64,000 nt of DNA from NCBI GenBank assembly GCA_035651755.1, contig DASRFA010000047.1:24797-88796 (forward strand), read 5' to 3'. This stretch comes from DASRFA01 sp035651755. GTDB lineage: Bacteria > Desulfobacterota > Binatia > UBA12015. The notes below the pieces were generated by a model. It saw only the letters and a program-made list of their open reading frames with translations. It searched no databases and was not told the DNA's origin. Of this stretch, positions 47,557 to 56,666 are shown one piece after another. The number at the start of each line of letters is the position of its first letter. Position 1 is the stretch's first letter. Position numbers and translations under genes: made by a program.

Positions 47557-48581
47557 GGCACGTCCTCCGGCGGCAGCTGGTCCATCCAGCGAAGGATGTA
47601 CACGCCTTCGCTCGATTCGCCGAGATCGACGACGGCGCCGATGTGCGTCTTGACCTTCGAAGACGGCAGCTGCGCCTGCACCTCCACGGAGAGCACCGTC
47701 GGAGAGATCTCCGACGAAAGCATCTCGGACAGCCGCGGGTCGGGAAGCTTCGCCTTCAGGACGTCGAGGACGTTGCCGCCGGACGTGGAGCGCACGTCGA
47801 GGAGCTGCGTGAGCTCGTCCTGATCGAGGCCGAAGAACGCGCGCAGGACCTCCGCCGGCGCGTGCATCACGTTCAGGTTCCGGCGCGGGGTGAACACCGT
47901 GAAGATGTCGCGCAGGCCGATCGGATAGTCCTCGGTGCCGCCGTAGAAGAGCTCCGGCGTCACGCCCTTCACGAGCAGCAGCTCCTCGAGCGAATCGAGG
48001 GGCGCGTTCTTCGCGATGTACGGGCGGGGCAAGCCCTCGTAGTAGTCGCTCTCCGCGCCGTTCAGACGGTGCTCGTCGTCCTTGTCGCGCCAGTCCAGGA
48101 TGCTGTCCGAGATGACGGACGCCTGCTTGGGATCGACGCCGAGGTTCACGAACACGTGGTTGAGCACCGTATCATCCACCGAGTTGATCGGGATCTTGCC
48201 GCCCTCGTCCGTCACCCGCACCCACACCTGCGTGCTCCAGAGATCGATCGCGTGCCACTCGCCGTCGGGCTGTACGGCCGGCGGCGGAGGCGCCCCCTGT
48301 GCGTCCGTCCCGGGCGTCCCGGCCTCCAGCGGCGGCGCCCCGAGGCGCGCATCCTCGTGCTCCTGAAGCGCGCGAAAGAAAGTCAGGTTCGCCGCCGCGG
48401 ACGCTAGATAGTAGCTTTGCGTCTCGTCCGCAAAGTTCGACGTGGCGACCGCATCCTGTCGCATCGCCTGGGAGAACTCGGCGCCGAGCACGAAGAGCAC
48501 CATGAAGATCCACATGACGAGGATGATCGCGAACCCGCGCCGGCTCGCATCCGGATCCCGAGAGGCGACGACGTCTGGCAC
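47553..48581 (-). CDS. gspK: type II secretion minor pseudopilin GspK
   Basis: A 342-residue pseudopilin with prepilin site RRG|FAIILVMWIFM at about 15-26, lacking Glu at position +5, as expected for GspK. The large alpha-helical domain has the conserved DLNxxxA-type region GGKIPINSVDDT and SILDWRDKDDEHRLNGAESD, which carries Asp/Glu metal-site residues. It caps the pseudopilus tip with GspI and GspJ. Confidence 0.93.
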   Translation of the reverse strand: MPDVVASRDPDASRRGFAIILVMWIFMVLFVLGAEFSQAMRQDAVATSNFADETQSYYLASAAANLTFFRALQEHEDARLGAPPLEAGTPGTDAQGAPPPPAVQPDGEWHAIDLWSTQVWVRVTDEGGKIPINSVDDTVLNHVFVNLGVDPKQASVISDSILDWRDKDDEHRLNGAESDYYEGLPRPYIAKNAPLDSLEELLLVKGVTPELFYGGTEDYPIGLRDIFTVFTPRRNLNVMHAPAEVLRAFFGLDQDELTQLLDVRSTSGGNVLDVLKAKLPDPRLSEMLSSEISPTVLSVEVQAQLPSSKVKTHIGAVVDLGESSEGVYILRWMDQLPPEDVP

Positions 48582-48584
48582 CGC

Positions 48585-49358
48585 TCAGTCCCCGCCGTCG
48601 CCGCCGCCATCGCCACCGCCGTCGCCGCCGCCCTGGCTGCTGTTCATCTGGATCTCCGGATCGTACGCGCCGAGCCCGTACACCACGACCATGACCGGGA
48701 CCTCCTCGACCCAGTACGTCTGGCCGGCGTTCACGCCCGCCAGCGTGACCCGTACGGCCGCCGGTGGCGACTGCTCCTCGAGCCCGTACCAGGCGTCGCG
48801 CCACTCGCCGTCCTCGCCCTCGAGCCGCAGGTACTGGAACCTCGCCCCCGACAGCCCGTCGAGGAGGAGCGTCTGGCTCGACGGGTCGGGGGCCGTACCG
48901 CTCACGGTCTCGAACGAGAAGATGAGGCGCTCCCCCAGCCAGAGGCTCCGCCCGTCGGTCCAGTAGGTGACCCAGCCGAGCCCCTCGCCGCCCCGGTGCT
49001 GCGGCGCGGCGGTGATGAAGCTGAAGTACGACGAGTCGCCGTCGAAGAAGGGATAGAACTCGTCGTCCGAGGTGCGCGCCGGATAATTGACGAGCGAGCG
49101 CACCTGCTTCGCGATCACGCCGGTCGCGGCGCGAAAGCGTGCCGATCGCGCCGCGACCGCCTCGCCGCGCGGGACGGCGTCGAGCGCGGTCGCGAAGACG
49201 CCCGAGATCATGGCGACCATGATCGCGAGCAGCGAGAGCGAGATCATGAGCTCGAGCAGGGTGAAGCCGCGCTCGCGCGAGCGGCGCGCGGCGCCGCTCG
49301 CCGTCGCGCCTGCCGGCTCCGCGCGCACGTCCGAATGCATTCCTTCCGCGTCAGCCAT
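48585..49358 (-). CDS. gspJ: type II secretion minor pseudopilin GspJ
   Basis: A 257-residue pseudopilin. The leader is unusually long (about 30 residues before RERG|FTLLELMISL), and an in-frame start nearer the motif is not evident. Beta-rich body, then a C-terminal tail of repeated GGGD units (about 240-257), an odd low-complexity end not seen in GspJ of model systems. The start overlaps gspI by eight bases. Confidence 0.9.
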   Translation of the reverse strand: MADAEGMHSDVRAEPAGATASGAARRSRERGFTLLELMISLSLLAIMVAMISGVFATALDAVPRGEAVAARSARFRAATGVIAKQVRSLVNYPARTSDDEFYPFFDGDSSYFSFITAAPQHRGGEGLGWVTYWTDGRSLWLGERLIFSFETVSGTAPDPSSQTLLLDGLSGARFQYLRLEGEDGEWRDAWYGLEEQSPPAAVRVTLAGVNAGQTYWVEEVPVMVVVYGLGAYDPEIQMNSSQGGGDGGGDGGGDGGD

Positions 49359-49761
49359 TGTTCGGCACGATCCGCATCGTCCCGATGCGGTAGTTCTTGA
49401 CGCCAGTCGGCTCGTCCCATTCGACGAGCACGGAGATCACCGCGAGCTTGAGCTCGCTCGGACGGGCGCCTTCGTCGGGCATGCCGTCGTCGGGCCCCGC
49501 CGCGCGGATCGAGCGCGCCCAGCGGAACCCGTTTCCGATCACGCCGTGCGACTCGCCGGCCTTCAGGTCCGGAACCCACAGCACCGAATCCATGAGGGCC
49601 TTGGCATGCACGACCGCCTCGGACCGACGCGAAGCCGCGCGCGCGAGCTGCACCGAGCTCCCGAAGACCTGGAGGGCCGACACGACTCCGAGCCCCAGGA
49701 TCATCATCCCGATCAGGATCTCGAGCAGCGTGAAGCCGCGCGCGTGCCGGGCGGAGCGCAT
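49351..49761 (-). CDS. gspI: type II secretion minor pseudopilin GspI
   Basis: A 136-residue pseudopilin with prepilin motif ARG|FTLLEILIGMMILG beginning at residue 8 and an ending typical of GspI (WDEPTGVKNYRIGTMRI). Part of the GspI-J-K tip complex. Its ATG shares one base with the gspH stop (TGATG). Confidence 0.92.
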   Translation of the reverse strand: MRSARHARGFTLLEILIGMMILGLGVVSALQVFGSSVQLARAASRRSEAVVHAKALMDSVLWVPDLKAGESHGVIGNGFRWARSIRAAGPDDGMPDEGARPSELKLAVISVLVEWDEPTGVKNYRIGTMRIVPNNG

Positions 49762-50243
49762 CAGCGCGTCGGGTCGACGATCGTCACGAGGCCGATCAGC
49801 GGGTCCAGGCGGACGACGTAGCCCTCGCGCGTCGGCATCCCGCGCTCGGCGACGACGACGTCGATGCCCGTGGTGCTGCCGTTCGGGTAGAACATCACGC
49901 GCACCGCGCCTCCGGCGACGAGCTCGCCGCCCTTCAGCTCGCCGATCACCGCGACGTCGCCGAGCGGCTGCACCTCGCGCTCCTGGACCTGGATCGCATT
50001 CTGCACGGGATCCACCGTCAGGCGCTGCACGACCCCCTTCCGGACTGCGTCCGATTGCAGCGAGCGCATCGTCGCGGCGAGGCCGCGCACGGCGCTCCGC
50101 ACCTCGCGCGCCCGGAAGCCCGCGTCCACCGCCGGCGCGACCAGCGTCGCCGCCATGGCGATGATGACCAGGACGATGATGATCTCCAGCAGCGTGAAGC
50201 CCGCCGCGCCGTCGCGGCGCGCGGTCGCGGTCGAGCTCGCCAC
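49761..50243 (-). CDS. gspH: type II secretion pseudopilin GspH
   Basis: A 160-residue pseudopilin with AAG|FTLLEIIIVLVII, followed by a helix (AREVRSAVRGLAATMRSLQSD) and beta strands. Size and position between gspG and gspI fit GspH. Its GTG shares one base with the gspG stop (TAGTG). Confidence 0.9.
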   Translation of the reverse strand: MASSTATARRDGAAGFTLLEIIIVLVIIAMAATLVAPAVDAGFRAREVRSAVRGLAATMRSLQSDAVRKGVVQRLTVDPVQNAIQVQEREVQPLGDVAVIGELKGGELVAGGAVRVMFYPNGSTTGIDVVVAERGMPTREGYVVRLDPLIGLVTIVDPTR

Positions 50244-50692
50244 TACCCGGAGAGCGCGACGTCGGCGTTGTTGCCTTCGCCGCCGGCGCGGCCGTCGGCG
50301 CCGTAGGTGCCGAGATCGTAGTTCGTGCCGCCCTCGCCGGGGCTGCGATAGACGTACGGCCGGCCCCACGGGTCGAGGGGGATCTCGTCGCGGACGTACG
50401 GGCCCGCCCAGCGCGGCGCCGAGCCGGGCCGCTGGCGCAAGGCCTGCAGCCCTTCGTCGGTCGACGGGTAGCGGCCGACGTCGAGCTGGAACATGTCGAG
50501 CGCGTTGCGCAGGTTCTCGAGCTGCGCGCGCGCCGCCTTCGGCTTCGCCTTCTCGCTCTGGCCGATGAAGTTCGGCGCGACCAGCGTCGCGAGCAACCCG
50601 ATGATGACCAGCACCACGAGGAGCTCGATGAGGGTGAAGCCCTCCGCGCCGGAGAGCGCGCGCCGTCGCGGGCGAGCAGCTTGTTCGAGCAT
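50243..50692 (-). CDS. gspG: type II secretion major pseudopilin GspG
   Basis: A 149-residue major pseudopilin: EG|FTLIELLVVLVIIGLLATL at about 17-37, then the helix ending in FQLDVGRYPSTDEGLQAL and the conserved DPWGRPYVYRSPGE with a calcium-type loop near the end (GADGRAGGEGNNAD). It polymerises into the pseudopilus. ATG at 50692 has an AAGGAG just after the gspF stop. Confidence 0.96.
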   Translation of the reverse strand: MLEQAARPRRRALSGAEGFTLIELLVVLVIIGLLATLVAPNFIGQSEKAKPKAARAQLENLRNALDMFQLDVGRYPSTDEGLQALRQRPGSAPRWAGPYVRDEIPLDPWGRPYVYRSPGEGGTNYDLGTYGADGRAGGEGNNADVALSG

Positions 50693-50707
50693 GGCGATCG
50701 ATTCTCC

Positions 50708-51934
50708 TTAGAGCGGCATGTTGTTGATGCTGAAGATCGCCGAGAACATCGACAGCACGACGAAGCCGACGACCACACCGCCCACCAGGAGCAGCGCCGG
50801 CTCCAGCAGCGAGGTGAGGCGCTTCACCTGCGCCCGCACCTCCTTGTCGAAGTACTCCGCGACCTGCACCAGCATCTCGTCGAGCTTTCCAGTCTCCTCG
50901 CCGACGCTGATCATCTGGAGCGCGAGCGGCGGGAAGGCCGCGGTGTGGCTGAGCGGTCCTGCGACCCCGGAGCCGCCGCGCACCCCGACCTTCACCTCGT
51001 CGATCGCGCGCGAGATCACCACGTTGCCCGTCACGTCGCGAACGATGTCGAGCGCCTGCAGCATCGGCACCCCGCTCCGGAGCAGCGTGCCGAGCGTGCG
51101 CGCGAAGCGCGCGACCGCGAGCTTCCGGAAGAGGTCGCCGAGAAGGACGATGCGGAGCTTCAGGCCGTCCCACTGCTCGCGACCGGCCGGAGTCCGGACG
51201 TAGTGCGCGACGCCGGCCGCGGCGAGCACGATCAGGAGGATGAGCGCCCACCAGTACGACCGGAGTCCGTCCGACATCGCGAGGAGGACGCGGGTCGAGA
51301 ACGGCAGCGCCTGCTTCGCCTGCGCGAAGATCGCGGCGAACTTCGGGAGCACGTACGTGAGGAGGATCGTGACCGACGCGAGCGCGACGAGCGTGAGGAT
51401 CGCGGGGTAGATGAGCGCCGATCGCACCTCGCTCCGGAGCTCGTCTGCACGCTCGAGGTAGTCGGTGAGGCGCTGCAGCACGTGGTCGAGCACGCCGCCG
51501 ATCTCGCCGGCCTTCACCATGTTCACGTAGAGCGGCGCGAAGACCCTGGGATGCGCCGCGAGCGCCTCCGCGAGCGACTTGCCGCGCTGCACCGCCTGCA
51601 GGACCTCGGAGACGACGCGCTTCATCTCGGACCGCTCGGAGAGCTCCGAGAGAATCGAAAGGCTCCGGTCGAGCGGCAGCCCCGCGGCGAGCAGCGTGCT
51701 CAGCTCGTGAGTGAAGATGAGGAGGTCACCCGTCCGGACGCCGCGCCGGAAGTTGAGGCTCGGAAGCGAGATGCTCGCGAGGCCGGTCCGCGCCGGGCCC
51801 GCCTCCGCCACCTTGAGCGGGATGAGGCCGCGGTCCTGCAGGCGCGCGACCGCGAGCGCGACCTCGCCGGCCTCGATCGAGCCCTCGAGGATCTTCCCAT
51901 CGCCGTCCGCGGCCCGGTACTGGAATTGCGCCAT
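50708..51934 (-). CDS. gspF: type II secretion inner-membrane platform protein GspF
   Basis: A 408-residue protein with the two GspF domains (about 70-195 and 270-395), three membrane helices, and the motif KAGEIGGVLDHVLQRLTDYLERAD in the first and a similar block (VGEETGKLDEMLVQVAEYF) in the second. First gene of the secretion operon; the 202 bases before it contain no gspE and no obvious promoter. Confidence 0.95.
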   Translation of the reverse strand: MAQFQYRAADGDGKILEGSIEAGEVALAVARLQDRGLIPLKVAEAGPARTGLASISLPSLNFRRGVRTGDLLIFTHELSTLLAAGLPLDRSLSILSELSERSEMKRVVSEVLQAVQRGKSLAEALAAHPRVFAPLYVNMVKAGEIGGVLDHVLQRLTDYLERADELRSEVRSALIYPAILTLVALASVTILLTYVLPKFAAIFAQAKQALPFSTRVLLAMSDGLRSYWWALILLIVLAAAGVAHYVRTPAGREQWDGLKLRIVLLGDLFRKLAVARFARTLGTLLRSGVPMLQALDIVRDVTGNVVISRAIDEVKVGVRGGSGVAGPLSHTAAFPPLALQMISVGEETGKLDEMLVQVAEYFDKEVRAQVKRLTSLLEPALLLVGGVVVGFVVLSMFSAIFSINNMPL

Positions 51935-52136
51935 TGCCTCACGTTCCGGGCTCCCGCACGCCCGCGGCGCCGGCCCGTCGGCCCGTCGGCCGGTTGAATT
52001 CAGCCGGGAACGGCGCCCCGGCGCGTCGGCCGACGCCCGTTTCGGACGACATCTTCGCCCAGAAATTCAGAAGAATGCAATTCGCCCGCGGACTTCCGCG
52101 ACGCCGCGCGCGCCCGAAGGCCGACGCCGCCCGCGC

Positions 52137-54362
52137 TCACGCGATCTCGGCCAGCCGGTACCCGAGCGCCCGGATGCGCTCCGCGAGGTCGGCGCCCGCC
52201 AAGTTGGCGCCCGCTTCCCCGAGGACCCGGGTCGCGAGCGCCCGCGGCAGCACCACGACCGCCGCGCCGAGCCGCTCGGGCTCGTGCCAGGCGACCGGCC
52301 GCGGAGCGGCGGGCAGCGCGGCGGGCGGCGACGCCCCGGCGAAGTCGCCTCCCCCGGGCGCACCGGCGGCAGCCGGCGGGCCGGCCTGTGAGGCGCGCGC
52401 CCTCCCGCCTGCGATCGCAACCGCGCCGACGTCTGCATGCGCGAGCAGCACTGCGACGGCGTCGTCGAGCCAGCCGTCTGCGAGCGCCGATCCGGCGGCG
52501 CCGTCGATGAGCGCGACGATCTCGCCCGCGGTCGCCCGCACGCCGATCGCGCGCGCTTCGTCGCGATCGGGATGCGCGCTCCGGAAGACGGCGACGGGTC
52601 CGGGCTTCGAGTGAGCCGCCAGCGCGTGCTCGAGGCCCGCATCCGCCGCCGGGAGAAGCACGACCGCGACCCGGACGGCGTGCACGCAGCGCGCTCGCGA
52701 CAGCGCGTCCACGAACGCGAGCGCGCCCGCGTCGGAGGCGATCACGAGCGCGGTCGCGGTCGGACGCGCCGCGATCTGCGCGAGCGACGCGGCGTGAGCG
52801 TCCCAGGTCCGGCGCGCGCTCGCGGCATCGCCGGGCGGGGGCGCGGCCAGGAGGTGCACGACGCGGCCGCCCGCCGCGAGGCGGACCGCATTCGGGCGCG
52901 CGTCGGCGACGAGGTCGTCGGCCTCCGCGATCGCGCGCGCTTCGCTCGCCGCGTCGTACCACGAGACGCCGCGCGCTTCCCACGCCGCGGCGCGATCGAA
53001 GAGCACGCGCGCGCCGAGCGCGCGCGCCTCGCGCGCGAGCGCGATCGCCTCGGGGTGCGGCGCCTCGACGAGGACGCGCAGCCGATCGTCGCCGTCCGCG
53101 AGCCAGCGCCGGACCGGAGCGCGATCCCACGGGAGGTCGGCCGGTCCGGCGTCGGCGCCTCCGGCCGCTCGCGGCTCGCCGCCGGCGCGCGCGGCATACG
53201 CGACCTGCGCGCCGCTCCGCGCCAGCGCCTCCGCGAGCCGCCGGCCGCGCGCGCTGCCGTCGGGCGAGGCGACCGGGTCGGGATCGAGCACGAGCCAGCG
53301 CTCCCTGCGCGGTCCGGCCGCGGCCCGTAGCGCGCCGCCGCCCGGGCCACCGACCGCCCGCGCGCGACGGCGGAGCGCCGACTGCCACGCCGGGCGAACG
53401 ACGTGGCGCGCGGCCCGCACGGCGGCGCGCGCGCCGTGCGCGAGCCCGCGCGCGACGGAAGCGAGGCCGCCGCGCTCCAGCGCGTCGGCCTCGCCTTCGA
53501 GCGCGCGCGCGAGCGCGCGCACGTCCTCGATGCCGGACCGGACGAGCGCGCCGGCGAGCGCGCGACGGCCGCGCGCCGCGGCGGCGCGCGAAAGGCGCCC
53601 GCCGCCGTCGTCGGCGAAGCGCGCGATCCAGCCGTCGCGGCCGACGTCGGCGAGCGTCCGCACGAGCGCGCGCACTCGCTCCGCCTCGGTCTCCGGGGTC
53701 GCGACCGCGCTCTGGTTCTTCCCGTGCCAGCGCACGCGTACCAGGCGCTCGGGCACGAGGCGGGCGCGACAGCGCGGCAGGAGCTTCAGCCAGAGGTCGT
53801 AGTCCTGCGCGACCCGCATGTCCGGGTCGAAGCCGCCGGCGGCGAGCGCGAGGTCGCGATCGAAGAGCGCGCCCGGCGCGGAGAGAAAGTTCCGCTCGAC
53901 GAGCGCGACCAGCAGCTCGCGCTCGTCGCGCGCCGCCGTGTCGAACCACGCCTGCGGCGCCGGATCCGGGAGCGGCCGCCCGTCGGCGCCGACGACCTCC
54001 GGCAGGCAGAACACGAGCCCTACCCCGGGCTCCTCCGCGGCCGCGAGCTCGCGCGCGAGGCACGACGGGACGAGCATGTCGTCCGACGGCAGGAACTTGA
54101 CCCAGCGCGCGCGCGCGAGCTCGAGGCCGCGGTTCAGCGTCCGGGAGAGCCCGCGATTGTCCTGTGAGAGGACCTGCACCCGCGGGTCGTCGATCTCCGC
54201 CAGGCGAGCGAGGCTGTCGTCGCGCGACCCGTCGTCGATCACGATGACCTCGACGTCCGGCTCGGTCTGGTCGAGCGCGCTCCGTACGGCTCCGACGACG
54301 AACGCCGCGTGGTCGTAGCTCGGGACGACGATGCTGGCGCGCGGTGCGCCGCGGCCGGCCAT
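52137..54362 (-). CDS. multi-domain glycosyltransferase, GT2 N-terminus
   Basis: A 741-residue protein. Residues 1-240 are a GT-A domain: ASIVVPSYDHAAFVVGAVRS, VIVIDDGSRDDSL, donor motif FLPSDDML and acceptor region VAQDYDLWLKLLP. A helical stretch (260-330) leads to a Rossmann-like part (350-530, ERWLVLDPDPVASPDGSARG, similar to GT4 N-domains) and a last part (about 545-730) with another degenerate GT2-like segment (RATAGEIVALIDGAA). It may add one sugar and carry non-catalytic domains. ATG at 54362. Confidence 0.78.
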   Translation of the reverse strand: MAGRGAPRASIVVPSYDHAAFVVGAVRSALDQTEPDVEVIVIDDGSRDDSLARLAEIDDPRVQVLSQDNRGLSRTLNRGLELARARWVKFLPSDDMLVPSCLARELAAAEEPGVGLVFCLPEVVGADGRPLPDPAPQAWFDTAARDERELLVALVERNFLSAPGALFDRDLALAAGGFDPDMRVAQDYDLWLKLLPRCRARLVPERLVRVRWHGKNQSAVATPETEAERVRALVRTLADVGRDGWIARFADDGGGRLSRAAAARGRRALAGALVRSGIEDVRALARALEGEADALERGGLASVARGLAHGARAAVRAARHVVRPAWQSALRRRARAVGGPGGGALRAAAGPRRERWLVLDPDPVASPDGSARGRRLAEALARSGAQVAYAARAGGEPRAAGGADAGPADLPWDRAPVRRWLADGDDRLRVLVEAPHPEAIALAREARALGARVLFDRAAAWEARGVSWYDAASEARAIAEADDLVADARPNAVRLAAGGRVVHLLAAPPPGDAASARRTWDAHAASLAQIAARPTATALVIASDAGALAFVDALSRARCVHAVRVAVVLLPAADAGLEHALAAHSKPGPVAVFRSAHPDRDEARAIGVRATAGEIVALIDGAAGSALADGWLDDAVAVLLAHADVGAVAIAGGRARASQAGPPAAAGAPGGGDFAGASPPAALPAAPRPVAWHEPERLGAAVVVLPRALATRVLGEAGANLAGADLAERIRALGYRLAEIA

Positions 54363-54375
54363 TGCGCGTCCCCGC

Positions 54376-56589
54376 TCAGCGACCGGCGCGCTGGCGCTCG
54401 CGGAGCGACAGCGTGCGCTTGACGCCGGCCGGAAGCCGCGCCGCGCGCGCACCGAGCCAGCGGCCGCCGAACGCGCCGAGGTGATAGGCCGCCGCCGGCA
54501 CCGCCCAGCGCGCCGCGACCCGCATGCGGTTCCGCCCGCGATGCGCGGCCCAGAAGGCGATGTCGCGGCGGGTCTCCCGCAGGGCCGCGCGGACGCAATC
54601 CGCGGCGCGGAGGTCGTCGCGACGTCCGAGGGCGTCGCGCATCGCGCACGCGTGATCGAAGTTCCGCTGCAGGTTCGTCCACGGCGAGTAGGCGTGCGAG
54701 TGATAGACGACCGAGTCGTTCACGAGCGCGGTCCGGAAGCCGGCCTCGAGGACGAGCCGCGCCCACGCCTGGTCCTCGGCGAACTCGACGTCGGGAAACG
54801 GCCAGCGCTCGAGCAGCGCGCGCGGGATCGCGGAGGCGTTGTTCGAGAACCAGCTCGCGAGCTCGCCGTTCCGCGCGTAGTCCGGATTGCCGCGCGCCGA
54901 CGAGATCAGGACCGGCGAGCCCGCGAAGAGCGGGAACTCGACGACCCGCCTCCATTCCATGGGATGGCACCCGGAGCGCGGAACGTGGCGGCTCCACGCG
55001 CCCGCCACGAGCGGGTCGGCGGCGAGCGGCGCGAGGAGGCGCGCCAGCCACTCGTCGTGCGCGGGCGAGGCGTCCTGCGTGAGGAAGACGACGACGTCGC
55101 CGCGCGCCGCGCGCACGGCCAGGTTCCGCGTGCGCCCGTGCCCGAACTCCTCGGGCGCGATCTCGAGGACGCGCGCGCCGTGGCGCTCGAGGATCGCGAG
55201 CGTGCCGTCGCGCGAGCCCGAATCGACCGCGAGGATCTCGACGAGCTCGAAGTCGCCCTGCTGGCGGCGCACCGCGGAGAGGGAGTCGTCGAGGAGCTCG
55301 GCGCCGTTCTTCGTGACGTAGGCGACCGTCACGCGCGGGCGGCGCGAGCGAGCGCGCGCCGCCCGCTTCGCGTGCAGGCGTGCGTAGAGCTCCTCGAGCC
55401 GCGCGGCCGCTTCGTCCGCGGTCGGACAGCGTGCGGGCGCCGCCGCCAGGCGAGCGACGAGCGCGCGGTCCGCGACCAGGCGCTCGAGCGCGCGCGCGAG
55501 ACCGCTCGCCGAGCCGGGCTCGACGAGGAGCGCGTCGACCCCGTCCCGGAGCGCCTCCCCCGGTCCGCCGGTGCGGGGCGCGACGACCGCCAGCCCCGCC
55601 GCCCGCGCCTCGCGCACGACCCGCGACCACGACTCGTCGCAGCGCGACGGCAGCACGAGGACGTCCGCGTCCGACAGCACCTGGTCGCGCCGGTCGGGCG
55701 CGAACTCGCCCTGCCACGCGACCGGGAGGCCGCGCGTCGCTTCGACCAGGCGATCGACCCACGCCTCGCGCCCGGCGACCGGTCCGCCGCGGATCGCGAG
55801 CTCGAAGCGCGCCGGGTCGAGACGCCGGACGGCGTCCACGAGCACGTCGAGGCCCTTGTGCGGGAGCCACGTGCCGACGAAGAGAAGGCGCAGCCGCTCC
55901 GCGTCGCCGCGCGCCGCGCGCGCATCGGACGGCGCGCGCGCCGGCAGCGTCGCGAGCCCGGGCTCGATCACCTCGATCCGGCCGGAGAGGAACGGCATCT
56001 CCGCCGCGTAGCGCTCGCCGAGCGCGCGCGACGGAGCGACCACCGCGTCGGCGAGCGCGAGGCGGCGCGCCATGAAGTCGAAGCGCGCGCGCGCGACCGC
56101 GGCTCCGCCGAGATCCGCGAGGCACGCTTCGCAGCGCGCGCCCGCGTCGGGCCCGGGGCAGCGCTCGTCGCGGTGGTCGACGAGGAAGAGCCGGTGGCAG
56201 AGGAAGTACGCGTCGTGCACCGAAAGCGCGATCGGAAGGTCCCGCTCGCGAGCGAGCTCGAGCAGGTTCGGCGACAGGAGGACGAGGTGCTGCACGTGCA
56301 CGACGTCGGGCCGGAAGGCGTCGAGGAGCTCGGCGAAAGGGGCGTCGAAGACGCGGTTGTCCCACGTGTCCTCGAGTCGCGGCGTCGCGTCGAGGGCGCA
56401 CGACGCACGCCACACCCGGACGCCGTCGACTTCCTCCCGCACGACTTCGTCGCGACCGGCGTAGCCGCGCGCGAACACCGACACGCGATGTCCGCGCCGC
56501 ACGAGCGCGTCGGCCTGCTCTTTCGCGACGAGCTCGACGCCGGCCGCCTCGCGCGGCGGGTAGCCGTGCACGACGAAGGCGATGCGCAC
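54376..56589 (-). CDS. GT4-GT2 fusion glycosyltransferase
   Basis: A 737-residue protein joining two enzymes. Residues 1-400 are a GT-B/GT4 domain with MRIAFVVHGYPPREAAGVEL, LLFVGTWLPHKGLDVLVDA and the C-terminal donor loop SRCDESWSRVVREARAAGL. A set of Cys near 145-165 (CPGPDAGARCEACL) could bind a metal. Residues about 425-690 are a GT2 domain with PRVTVAYVTKNGAELLDDSL, VDSGSRDGT and FLTQDASP. It could transfer two successive sugars. It follows the GT4 gene after 77 bases. Confidence 0.88.
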   Translation of the reverse strand: MRIAFVVHGYPPREAAGVELVAKEQADALVRRGHRVSVFARGYAGRDEVVREEVDGVRVWRASCALDATPRLEDTWDNRVFDAPFAELLDAFRPDVVHVQHLVLLSPNLLELARERDLPIALSVHDAYFLCHRLFLVDHRDERCPGPDAGARCEACLADLGGAAVARARFDFMARRLALADAVVAPSRALGERYAAEMPFLSGRIEVIEPGLATLPARAPSDARAARGDAERLRLLFVGTWLPHKGLDVLVDAVRRLDPARFELAIRGGPVAGREAWVDRLVEATRGLPVAWQGEFAPDRRDQVLSDADVLVLPSRCDESWSRVVREARAAGLAVVAPRTGGPGEALRDGVDALLVEPGSASGLARALERLVADRALVARLAAAPARCPTADEAAARLEELYARLHAKRAARARSRRPRVTVAYVTKNGAELLDDSLSAVRRQQGDFELVEILAVDSGSRDGTLAILERHGARVLEIAPEEFGHGRTRNLAVRAARGDVVVFLTQDASPAHDEWLARLLAPLAADPLVAGAWSRHVPRSGCHPMEWRRVVEFPLFAGSPVLISSARGNPDYARNGELASWFSNNASAIPRALLERWPFPDVEFAEDQAWARLVLEAGFRTALVNDSVVYHSHAYSPWTNLQRNFDHACAMRDALGRRDDLRAADCVRAALRETRRDIAFWAAHRGRNRMRVAARWAVPAAAYHLGAFGGRWLGARAARLPAGVKRTLSLRERQRAGR

Positions 56590-56666
56590 GCGCCGTAGCT
56601 AGCAGACGCCGCAGCGGCCCACGACGGCGGCGCCGTCGCCCGGGCGCGACGGCGTCGCCGCGCCGC

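Noticed and set aside
52000..52136. A gspE remnant or promoter in the 202-base gap before gspF
   Set aside because: No ATPase-like coding and no clear -10/-35 or -24/-12 element; only short GCCGACGG direct repeats near 51975.
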